This document shows positions 1 to 5,570 of a stretch of DNA of 5,885 bases, in pieces (the stretch's first letter is position 1; every line of letters begins with the position of its first letter). The notes below the pieces were generated by a model. That model saw only the letters and a program-made list of their open reading frames with translations. It had not been told where the DNA came from and did not search any database. Source of the DNA: Streptosporangiaceae bacterium (GTDB lineage: Bacteria > Actinomycetota > Actinomycetes > Streptosporangiales > Streptosporangiaceae). The stretch is from NCBI GenBank assembly GCA_030040475.1, contig JASHTQ010000290.1, positions 1-5,885 on the forward strand. The letters run 5' to 3'. The translations under genes and the position numbers were made by a program.

Positions 1-2311
1 AGACCTCGTCCGGATCGAACAGGGCGATCCCGCCCGGCGGGGGCTCGTCAGAATCAGGCACCCTGATGATGATCCCGTCGTCGGTGTGCAGCGCCTGCAC
101 GTCCATCCCGCCGTACCGCTCGCGCAGCCGCGCCGCGATGGCCAGCGCCCACGGCGCGTGCACCCGGTCGCCGTACGGGCTGTGCAGCACGACCCGCCAG
201 TCGCCGAGCTCGTCCCTGAACCGCTCGAGGACCAGGGTCCGGTCATCGGGCACGTACCCGGTGGCCGCGCGCTGGTCGGCCAGGTACCTGACCAGGTTCC
301 GCGCCGCCAGCTCGTCCAGGCCCGCCCGGGCCAGCGCAGCCGCGGCGTCCGACTCGGAGGCAGAGGCAAGCGACCGGCACGCCGCCCCGATCGCCCGGCC
401 GAGCTCGGCGGGCCGCCCCGGGGTGTCGCCGTGCCAGAACGGCAGCCGCCCCGGCTGCCCGGGAGCGGGCGTGACCAGCACCCGGTCCGGGGTGATGTCC
501 TCGATCCGCCAGGAGCTCGCGCCGAGCACGAACACGTCCCCGACCCGCGACTCGTACACCATCTCCTCGTCGAGCTCCCCCACCCGGCGCGGCTGGCGCC
601 CCTCCCCGGAACCGGAAGAGGCCAGGAACACGCCGAACAGCCCGCGGTCGGGAATCGCGCCGCCGCTGGTAACGGCCAGCCGCTGCGCCCCCGGCCTGGA
701 CCTGACGATGCCCGTCACCCGGTCCCAGATGATGCGCGGCCGCAGCCCGGCGAACTCCTCGCTCGGGTAGCGCCCGGCCAGCATGTCGAGCACGGCCTCG
801 AGGACCGGCCTGGTCAGCCCGCCGAACGGCGCGGCCTTCCGCACCGTCCGCTCCAGCTCGTCCACCGGCCAGTCGTCAAGCGCGGTCATCGCGACGACCT
901 GCTGCGCCAGCACGTCGAGCGGGTTGCGCGGGATCCGCAGCTCCTCGATCTGGCCGTCCCGCATCCGCTCGGCCACCACCGCCGACTGGACCAGGTCCCC
1001 GGCGTACTTGGGGAAGATGATGCCGCGGGAGACGTCGCCGACGTTGTGCCCGGCCCGGCCGACCCGCTGCAGGCCGCTGGCCACCGAGGGCGGCGCCTCG
1101 ACCTGGACGACGAGGTCAACCGCGCCCATGTCGATGCCGAGCTCGAGGCTCGAGGTCGCGACGACCGCGGGCAGCCTGCCCGCCTTGAGCGCCTCCTCGA
1201 TCTCGGCCCGCTCCTGCCGGGACACCGAGCCGTGGTGCGCACGAGCCACCTCCGCGGGTGCCCCCGCCCCGGCGCCCGCCTGCCCCATGAGCTCGGCCGG
1301 CGTGCGCCCGCCAGCACCGGCCGGCGCAGCGTCCAGAAGACCGGCCCGCTCCGCCGCCAGCTCGTTCAGCCGCCCGCACAGCCGCTCCGCCAGCCGCCGC
1401 GAGTTCGCGAACACGATCGTGGACTTGTGCTGCTCGATCAGGTCGAGCACCCGCGCCTCCACGTGCGGCCAGATCGACCGGCTCGGCGCCGGCCCGCCCT
1501 CGGACTCACCGCCAGCCGACCCTGCCCCAGGTCCCGCCCCAGCCCCGGCCCCAGCGCCGGTATCCAGGTCCGTCATGTCCTCCACGGGCACCACGACCCG
1601 AAGCTCGATCCGCTTCGGGCTCGGCGGCTGGACCACGGTGACCGCCCGGCTGCCGCCGAGGAACGCGGCCACCTCCTCCACCGGCCGCACCGTCGCCGAC
1701 AGCCCCACCCGCTGCGCCGGGCGCGCGGATCGCAGCGCGTCGAGCCGCTCCAGCGAGAGCGCCAGGTGCGCGCCGCGCTTGTTCCCCGCCACGGCGTGCA
1801 CCTCGTCCACGATCACCGTCTCCACCCCGCGCAGCGTCTCCCTCGCCTGCGAGGTGAGCAGCAGGAACAGCGACTCCGGCGTGGTGATGAGGACGTCGGC
1901 CGGCTTGGTCACCAGCTTCCTGCGCTCCTCGGCCGCGGTGTCCCCGGTGCGGATCGCGACCGTGATGGCCGGCTCGGGCAACCCGAGCCGCTGTGCGGCC
2001 TGCCGGATCCCGGTCAGCGGCGCCCGCAGGTTCCGCTCGATGTCCACCGCCAGCGCCTTGAGCGGCGAAACGTACAGCACCCGGCAGCGCAGCTTCGGGT
2101 CTTGCGGCGGCGGGACCGCCGCGAGCCTGTCGATCGCCCACAGGAACGCGGCCAGCGTCTTGCCCGACCCGGTCGGCGCGACGACCAGCGTGTCCTCGCC
2201 CTTGCCGATCGCCCGCCAGGCCCCCGCCTGCGCCAGGGTAGGCTCCGCGAACGCGCCCTCGAACCACGCCCGCGTCGCTGGCGAGAACCCGTCAAGAGCC
2301 GTTTCACCCAT
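1..2311 (-). CDS. lhr: Lhr-type ATP-dependent superfamily 2 DNA helicase, N-terminal part (cut by window edge)
   Basis: One open frame of 770 codons runs from ATG at 2311 off the left edge. Helicase motifs appear in order: Walker A APTGSGKT (residues 45-52), Ia SPLKALAVD (82-90), Ib TTPESL (143-148), DEVH box (169-172), SAT (205-207), IVFANSRR (299-306), ATSSLELGIDMG (385-396) and QRVGRAGH (415-422). The following winged-helix and beta-rich part includes the Lhr-typical PFWHGDTPGRP around residue 626. Known of the family: actinobacterial Lhr is about 1500 residues, translocates 3'-5' on single-stranded DNA, unwinds RNA:DNA hybrids and is linked to DNA repair. In mycobacteria it neighbours the glycosylase gene nei. 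Here RecA1, RecA2 and part of the Lhr core are visible and the C-terminal half is missing. Gly/Ala-rich linkers lie near 252-269 and 329-352. The start matches family N-termini (LDGFSPATRAWFEGAF), but no clear ribosome-binding site precedes it. A hexamer CACTAT about 3 bp upstream could mean a leaderless mRNA, which is inference. Confidence 0.95.
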   Translation of the reverse strand, partial: MGETALDGFSPATRAWFEGAFAEPTLAQAGAWRAIGKGEDTLVVAPTGSGKTLAAFLWAIDRLAAVPPPQDPKLRCRVLYVSPLKALAVDIERNLRAPLTGIRQAAQRLGLPEPAITVAIRTGDTAAEERRKLVTKPADVLITTPESLFLLLTSQARETLRGVETVIVDEVHAVAGNKRGAHLALSLERLDALRSARPAQRVGLSATVRPVEEVAAFLGGSRAVTVVQPPSPKRIELRVVVPVEDMTDLDTGAGAGAGAGPGAGSAGGESEGGPAPSRSIWPHVEARVLDLIEQHKSTIVFANSRRLAERLCGRLNELAAERAGLLDAAPAGAGGRTPAELMGQAGAGAGAPAEVARAHHGSVSRQERAEIEEALKAGRLPAVVATSSLELGIDMGAVDLVVQVEAPPSVASGLQRVGRAGHNVGDVSRGIIFPKYAGDLVQSAVVAERMRDGQIEELRIPRNPLDVLAQQVVAMTALDDWPVDELERTVRKAAPFGGLTRPVLEAVLDMLAGRYPSEEFAGLRPRIIWDRVTGIVRSRPGAQRLAVTSGGAIPDRGLFGVFLASSGSGEGRQPRRVGELDEEMVYESRVGDVFVLGASSWRIEDITPDRVLVTPAPGQPGRLPFWHGDTPGRPAELGRAIGAACRSLASASESDAAAALARAGLDELAARNLVRYLADQRAATGYVPDDRTLVLERFRDELGDWRVVLHSPYGDRVHAPWALAIAARLRERYGGMDVQALHTDDGIIIRVPDSDEPPPGGIALFDPDEV
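1525..1552 (-). other. Potential G-quadruplex run inside the Lhr coding strand
   Basis: The minus (coding) strand carries five G-runs in 28 bases: 1552-1549, 1546-1543, 1540-1537, 1535-1533 and 1528-1525. They are separated by 2, 2, 1 and 4 bases, which fits a canonical G-quadruplex motif on the coding strand and in the mRNA. It encodes the Gly/Ala linker (GAGAGAGAGPGAG) between the two RecA domains of Lhr. Formation is inferred from the pattern. The run may simply reflect GGG/GCT-type Gly-Ala codons. Confidence 0.5.
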
Positions 2312-2353
2312 GCTTCCATAGTGCCCTGCCCCGCCGACATTTCCGTCCCGCAG

Positions 2354-2359
2354 TAAGAT
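2354..2359 (+). promoter_or_regulatory. Possible -10 element for the dienelactone hydrolase-family gene
   Basis: TAAGAT fits the actinobacterial TANNNT -10 pattern and lies 41 bp before the ATG at 2401, in the 89-bp gap between two divergent genes. No good -35 hexamer is visible 16-18 bp upstream. A purine stretch GAAGGGA at 2381-2387 is the only ribosome-binding candidate, 13 bp from the ATG, which is rather far. Confidence 0.3.
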
Positions 2360-2400
2360 CGCACCGCACTGTCGGGACGCGAAGGGATACCTGATAACCG

Positions 2401-3144
2401 ATGTACGACGCGATGCTGTCCGAGACCGTCACCATCCGCGGCGACGGCGGCGACGAGATCGAGGCCTACCTGGCCCGGCCGATGAGCCAGGGCCCGTTCG
2501 GCGGCGTTGTGGTGATCCACCACATGCCCGGCTACGACGAGCCGACCAAGGAGATCGCCAGGACCTTCGCGGCACACGGGTACAACGCGCTGATGCCGAA
2601 CCTCTACCACCGTGACGCCCCGGGAGCCAGCCCGGACGACGCCGCGGCCGCCGCCCGCGCCAAGGGCGGCGTGCCCGACGCGCGGCTGATCGGCGATGTG
2701 GCCGGCGCCGCGGCGCACCTGCGCGGGCTGACGTCGGCCAACGGCAAGATCGGCGTGATCGGCTACTGCTCGGGCGGCCGTCAGTCGGTCCTCGCCGCGG
2801 TCAGCCTGCCGCTCGACGCCGCCGTCGACTGCTACGGCGCGTTCGTGGTCGGCAACCCGCCCGAGGGCATGCCGCTCAAGGTCGGCCCCATCAAGCACCT
2901 GATCAAGGACCTGTCCTGCCCGCTGCTCGGCCTGTTCGGCGCGGACGACCAGTATCCCTCACCCGACCAGGTGGCCGAACTTGAGCAGGAACTCAAGGAC
3001 CAGGGCAAGACCTACGAGTTCCACTCCTACGAGGGCGCCGGCCACGCGTTCTTCTCGGTGAACCGCACCGCCTACCGCCCGGAGGCCGCCGTGGACGGCT
3101 GGCAGCGGATCTGGACCTGGTTCGGCCAGTACCTCTCCGCCTAA
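2401..3144 (+). CDS. Dienelactone hydrolase-family alpha/beta hydrolase
   Basis: The 247-residue product is full length for the family (about 230-250) and cytoplasmic, with no signal peptide. The catalytic triad is visible: nucleophile Cys123 in GYCSGG, Asp183 in FGADDQYPSP and His215 in YEGAGHAFF. The oxyanion-side segment VVVIHHMPGYDEPTKE (residues 36-51) precedes the family stretch ALMPNLYHR. The best-studied member hydrolyses dienelactone to maleylacetate in chlorocatechol breakdown. Most actinobacterial relatives have no proven substrate. In the Pseudomonas enzyme a Glu (Glu36) holds the resting Cys, and here the equivalent position appears to be His41, so classic dienelactone activity should not be assumed. 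The ATG at 2401 gives a family-like N-terminus. Met5 is an alternative start. The gene is divergent from lhr and convergent with the HhH-GPD gene, whose frame overlaps its last 152 bp. Confidence 0.92.
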   Translation: MYDAMLSETVTIRGDGGDEIEAYLARPMSQGPFGGVVVIHHMPGYDEPTKEIARTFAAHGYNALMPNLYHRDAPGASPDDAAAAARAKGGVPDARLIGDVAGAAAHLRGLTSANGKIGVIGYCSGGRQSVLAAVSLPLDAAVDCYGAFVVGNPPEGMPLKVGPIKHLIKDLSCPLLGLFGADDQYPSPDQVAELEQELKDQGKTYEFHSYEGAGHAFFSVNRTAYRPEAAVDGWQRIWTWFGQYLSA

Positions 3145-3796
3145 GGAGACGACCGCCCCGCCGACGAGCCGATAAGACGATAAGACGACAAGACGACCAG
3201 GCCGCCGCCGGGCACCGTAACCCCGTCTTGGCGGCCTTGGCGGCGGCCTTGAGCTCCTGCTTGTAGGAGCGAACCCGCCCCAGCGACTCGGTGTCGGTAA
3301 TGTCCGCGACCGAGTAATGCGACCCCGCGGCGCCGAACGTTCCCGCCGCCTCTCGCCAGCCCTCCGGCTTCACCCCGAGTTGCTTGCCGAGCAGCGCCAC
3401 GAAGATCTGCGCCTTCTGCGGCCCGAATCCGGGCAGCGCCGCCACCCGCTTCAGCAGCTCGGTGCCCGATCCCGCGGTCGACCACACCCGGCTGGCGTCG
3501 CCCTCGTACTGGTCCACGAGCAGCCGGGCGAGCTCCTGCACCCGCGCGGCCATCGCCTTCGGGTACCGGTGCAGCGCCGGCCGTTCGGAAAAAATAGCCG
3601 CGAGCGCCACCGGGTCGAAGTCGGCAAGCTCGACGGCGGTCGGCTCGTGCCCGAGCCGGCGCACCAGGTCGAGCGGCGCGCTGAAGGCCCGCTCCAGCGG
3701 CACCTGCTGGTCGAGCAGCATGCCGATAAGCAGCGCGAGCGGGCTGCGCGTCAGCAGCTCGTTTGCCTCCGGCTCCACCGGCATCCAGATCCCCAC
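2993..3796 (-). CDS. HhH-GPD-type base-excision-repair-like protein with an unusual C-terminal tail
   Basis: Residues 1-192 match the uncharacterised actinobacterial HhH-GPD family of about 190-200 residues: an N-terminal PEANELLTRSPLALLIGMLL segment followed by DQQVPLE, HRYPKAM, a helix-hairpin-helix LPGFGPQKA (121-129), VKPEGWREAAG and SVADITD. It ends in a lysine/alanine helix KAAAKAAKTG. The family is placed with DNA glycosylases by fold, but the catalytic Asp expected about 20 residues after the hairpin appears replaced in VKPEGW, so activity is unproven. The GTG at 3796 is chosen because GGAGG (3802-3806) sits 5 bases upstream and the N-terminus then fits relatives. GTG 3829 and ATG 3784 are alternatives. 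After residue 192 the frame continues 75 residues, beginning with a TTA codon, through the intergenic gap and antisense to the last 152 bp of the hydrolase gene. This Arg-rich tail looks like antisense translation rather than a domain and may reflect a lost stop or a frameshift. Confidence 0.85.
   Translation of the reverse strand: MGIWMPVEPEANELLTRSPLALLIGMLLDQQVPLERAFSAPLDLVRRLGHEPTAVELADFDPVALAAIFSERPALHRYPKAMAARVQELARLLVDQYEGDASRVWSTAGSGTELLKRVAALPGFGPQKAQIFVALLGKQLGVKPEGWREAAGTFGAAGSHYSVADITDTESLGRVRSYKQELKAAAKAAKTGLRCPAAAWSSCRLIVLSARRRGGRLLRRRGTGRTRSRSAASRPRRPPGGRRCGSPRRTRGRRPRRSGTRRSCPGP
3171..3199. repeat. 8-bp tandem repeat near the convergent gene ends
   Basis: Units are GATAAGAC (3171-3178), GATAAGAC (3179-3186), GACAAGAC (3187-3194), then the partial unit GACCA (3195-3199). 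The array lies in the 3' gap after the hydrolase stop and inside the tail frame of the HhH-GPD gene. The unit length is not a multiple of three. Loss of one unit would bring the TAG at 3143-3141 (minus strand) into the HhH-GPD frame, giving a 215-residue protein that ends flush with the hydrolase gene. Confidence 0.85.
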
Positions 3797-3801
3797 GGCG
3801 C

Positions 3802-3806
3802 CCTCC
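3802..3806 (-). promoter_or_regulatory. Ribosome-binding site deciding the GTG start of the HhH-GPD gene
   Basis: GGAGG within GCGGGGAGGG (3810-3801) lies 5 bases before the GTG at 3796-3794. It favours this start over the GTG at 3829, which has no such sequence. A weaker GGGGA (3795-3791) precedes the ATG at 3784 and would shorten the protein by four residues. Confidence 0.7.
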
Positions 3807-3881
3807 CCGCACTCAACGGCCAAGATCACGTCTGCCCGCAGCGTACTGGAGTCGGCGAGATCGTCCCAGTCGGCGCTGCGC

Positions 3882-3889
3882 TATAAGCT
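3882..3889 (+). promoter_or_regulatory. Possible -10 element for the small membrane protein gene
   Basis: TATAAGCT stands out in GC-rich surroundings within the 150-bp divergent gap (3797-3946). It would give a leader of roughly 50 bases before the ATG at 3947. No convincing -35 hexamer is visible. On the minus strand, TACGCT (3845-3840) could serve the HhH-GPD gene, also without a clear -35. Confidence 0.35.
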
Positions 3890-3946
3890 AGAGCGAGCGG
3901 GCTGGTCTGGGGGTTCCCGGTCCGGTTTCAGGCGATTGGAGTCAGC

Positions 3947-4144
3947 ATGACACCGCACATGAAGTGGGGCATCGCAGGGGTCGTCCTCGGTATCATCCTC
4001 CTGATCGCCCTTCCCGGGTGGATATGGGAAGTCGGCCTCGCCGTCATCCTGCTCGCGATCGCGGTCCCCATCGGTGCCTACCTGATGCTCGACCCGTCCC
4101 AGCGACGCAGGCTGCGCGAGATCCGCCGCCGCCAGCTCCGCTAG
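3947..4144 (+). CDS. Small protein with two membrane segments, function unknown
   Basis: I do not recognise this 65-residue protein. Two hydrophobic stretches are clear, about residues 8-26 (GIAGVVLGIILLIALPGWI) and 29-48 (VGLAVILLAIAVPIGAYLML), joined by a very short turn (WE). A strongly basic tail follows (RRRLREIRRRQLR). Lys6 and the basic tail suggest a membrane hairpin with both ends in the cytoplasm, by the positive-inside rule. GGAG at 3938-3941, 5 bases before the ATG, supports the start. Codon use is GC-rich like the neighbours, which supports a real gene. The VOC gene follows 75 bp later on the same strand, so co-transcription is possible. No catalytic motif is visible. It could be a regulatory or accessory membrane peptide. 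Confidence 0.75.
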   Translation: MTPHMKWGIAGVVLGIILLIALPGWIWEVGLAVILLAIAVPIGAYLMLDPSQRRRLREIRRRQLR

Positions 4145-4219
4145 GAGCCGGGCGCGGGAATGACGGCCGCCCGCCGGGGATTGCAACAGCTAGCAGTCCG
4201 CTGAGGGAAGGAAGCTCAG

Positions 4220-4723
4220 ATGGCCGTCCGCCGCCTCAATCACGCCGTCCTCTACATCAACGGGCTCGAGCCCACCGTCGAGTTCTACCGCGACACCCTC
4301 GGTTTCGAGGTCCGTACGCTGATCCCCGGCCGTGCCGCGTTCCTGCGCGCGCCCGGCTCGGCCAACGACCACGACCTGGGCCTGTTCGACATCGGCACCG
4401 GGCGCGCCCCCGATCGCCCGGACTACCCCGGCCTGTACCACCTGGCCTGGGAGGTGGGAACGCTGGCTGACCTGGCAGAGGCCAGGGCCAGGCTGCTCGC
4501 GGCCGGCGCGCTTGTGGGGGAGAGCGACCACCGGGTGTCCAAGTCGCTGTACGCCAAGGACCCGAGCGGCGTCGAGTTCGAGGTGCTCTGGCGGGTCCCG
4601 GCGCAGGACTGGGACGCCGAGCTAGCCGACGGCGACATGACGGTCCCGCTCGACCTGGACGCGGCCATCGCCCGCTGGGGCCGCGACCAGGTGACCGGTG
4701 CCGCCGCGGGCTCGCCGACCTAA
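4220..4723 (+). CDS. Single-domain VOC-family metalloprotein (glyoxalase/extradiol dioxygenase type)
   Basis: The 167-residue product shows the two beta-alpha-beta-beta-beta halves of a vicinal-oxygen-chelate domain. LNHAVLYINGLEPTVEFYRD with TLGFEV opens the first half, LYHLAWEVGTLADLAEA the second, and YAKDPSGVEFEVLW closes it. Likely metal ligands are His8, His74 and Glu121, the usual H-H-E set. The end, WRVPAQDW and PLDLDAAIARWG, is typical of actinobacterial single-domain relatives of catechol 2,3-dioxygenase-like proteins. The family includes glyoxalases, dioxygenases and antibiotic-binding proteins, and the substrate here cannot be told from sequence. The purine-rich GAGGGAAGGAAG (4203-4214) is a strong ribosome-binding region 5 bases before the ATG. 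It may be transcribed with the small membrane protein gene. Its last 102 bp are overlapped antisense by the dppA-like frame. Confidence 0.9.
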   Translation: MAVRRLNHAVLYINGLEPTVEFYRDTLGFEVRTLIPGRAAFLRAPGSANDHDLGLFDIGTGRAPDRPDYPGLYHLAWEVGTLADLAEARARLLAAGALVGESDHRVSKSLYAKDPSGVEFEVLWRVPAQDWDAELADGDMTVPLDLDAAIARWGRDQVTGAAAGSPT

Positions 4724-5548
4724 CCGTCCCTCGGACACCCTGGTGATGTAGGTCACCGCCACGAACGACCGGAACATCGCCAGCGGGTCCTCGCCGCTGA
4801 TGCTCACCGTGCGCACCCCGGTCCGCTCGACCCCGCGCACCCACGAGGCGACCTCGGCCATGTCCGCCGTCTGGACGTGCACGTCGAGGGTGGCCGGCAG
4901 CGCGATGTCCGGCGCCTTGAGCCCGTCCGCTCGCTGCACCGCTTTCCTGGCCCCGTCGGCGATCATCGCGCAGGCGACCTCCGGGTGCAGGTTCGCCGCG
5001 CCGAACCGGGTGAACGACTCCTTGACCACCACCCGCTCCGCATCCGCGAGGAACGGATCGGCCTCCCCGGCGGTCTGCCTGTCCCCGGTGATCAGCCCCA
5101 CCGGCACCCCGAAGGCCCGCGCGACCAGCGCGTTGACGCCGCTCTCGCCGACCCGGACCCCGTTCAGCTCCACGTGCGACACCACCGAGGGGTTGTAGGT
5201 GTGCGAGAGCACCGAACTCTCCCCCGAGATCGACCCGTGGTACCCCACCATGAACACGACGTCGGCGCCGGCGTCCAGCCCCTGCATCATGTACAGCGGC
5301 TTGTGCCGCCCGGACACGTAGCTCGCCCGCCCGTGCAGCGCGGCAGGATCCAGGTTGTTCATCGTCCCGTGCGAGTCGTTGCAGACAACCTCGGTCGCCC
5401 CCGCCTCAAGCGCGCCGTCAATCGCCGCGTTGACCTCGCCGAGCAGCAGCCGCCGTCCCTCCTCGTACGGCACCCCGGGCGCCCGGCACTGTGACCAGTC
5501 GACGATCCCGGCCACGCCCTCCATATCGAAAGAAATAAATACCTTCAT
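4622..5548 (-). CDS. DppA-like M55 D-aminopeptidase (zinc metallopeptidase)
   Basis: The 308-residue product matches peptidase family M55 from its first residue. The SFDMEG motif gives Asp8 and Glu10, then come His60 (NDSHG), His104 (GYHG), His115 and Glu135 (VGESGVNA). These correspond almost number for number to the metal ligands and catalytic His of Bacillus subtilis DppA, a self-compartmentalising decameric enzyme that removes D-amino acids such as D-Ala from peptides. No signal peptide is present, so it is probably cytoplasmic. In Bacillus dppA leads a dipeptide-transporter operon. Here no transporter follows and the gene runs into the convergent VOC gene. DppA is about 274 residues. Here the frame passes a TTA codon at residue 276 and adds 33 residues antisense to the VOC gene. 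The start is secured by family alignment, although there is no Shine-Dalgarno sequence and codons 2-8 are unusually AT-rich (GTA, TTT, ATT, TCT, GAT). Confidence 0.93.
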   Translation of the reverse strand: MKVFISFDMEGVAGIVDWSQCRAPGVPYEEGRRLLLGEVNAAIDGALEAGATEVVCNDSHGTMNNLDPAALHGRASYVSGRHKPLYMMQGLDAGADVVFMVGYHGSISGESSVLSHTYNPSVVSHVELNGVRVGESGVNALVARAFGVPVGLITGDRQTAGEADPFLADAERVVVKESFTRFGAANLHPEVACAMIADGARKAVQRADGLKAPDIALPATLDVHVQTADMAEVASWVRGVERTGVRTVSISGEDPLAMFRSFVAVTYITRVSEGRLGRRARGGTGHLVAAPAGDGRVQVERDRHVAVG

Positions 5549-5570
5549 AAAAACAAAAATTTATACCGAA
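5526..5570 (-). promoter_or_regulatory. AT-rich promoter and translation-start island of the dppA-like gene
   Basis: About 40 bases spanning the start codon are roughly four-fifths A+T, in a window of about 70% G+C. On the minus strand TATAAA (5565-5560) resembles a -10 box 11 bp before the ATG (5548-5546), so transcription would begin within a few bases of the start codon. No Shine-Dalgarno sequence is visible, which fits a leaderless or near-leaderless mRNA. No good -35 lies 16-18 bp upstream. A TTGCCC (5599-5594) is too far away, with a 28-bp gap. Promoter assignment is inference, but the composition shift is directly visible. Confidence 0.55.

Noticed and set aside
86..2356. Plus-strand open frame of 756 codons antisense to lhr, and another of 512 codons (783-2321)
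   Set aside because: Both mirror the helicase gene. They are His/Arg/Pro- or Ser/Ala-rich with no motifs, as GC-rich antisense frames are, while the minus frame has all helicase motifs.
2014..2898. Minus-strand 294-codon frame across the lhr start and the hydrolase gene
   Set aside because: It crosses the divergent promoter region and is antisense to a clear hydrolase. Composition is antisense-like.
3589..3594. A6/T6 run with rare codons (ATT TTT) within the HhH-GPD gene
   Set aside because: The frame and family match continue unbroken on both sides, so there is no evidence of a frameshift here.
3141..3812. Alternative minus frame over the HhH-GPD gene, ending at the TAG at 3141
   Set aside because: It is a shifted frame of the HhH-GPD gene. 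Only its last part matters, as a possible end after a frameshift.
4145..4219. Terminator between the small membrane gene and the VOC gene
   Set aside because: Only short imperfect GC-rich pairing (GGGCG/CGCCC) and no T-run. Not distinguishable from background.
2401..4723. Aromatic-ring degradation cluster (dienelactone hydrolase plus extradiol-type VOC protein)
   Set aside because: The genes are not in one operon, belong to different ring-cleavage branches and their families are broad. No transporter, regulator or other pathway gene is present.
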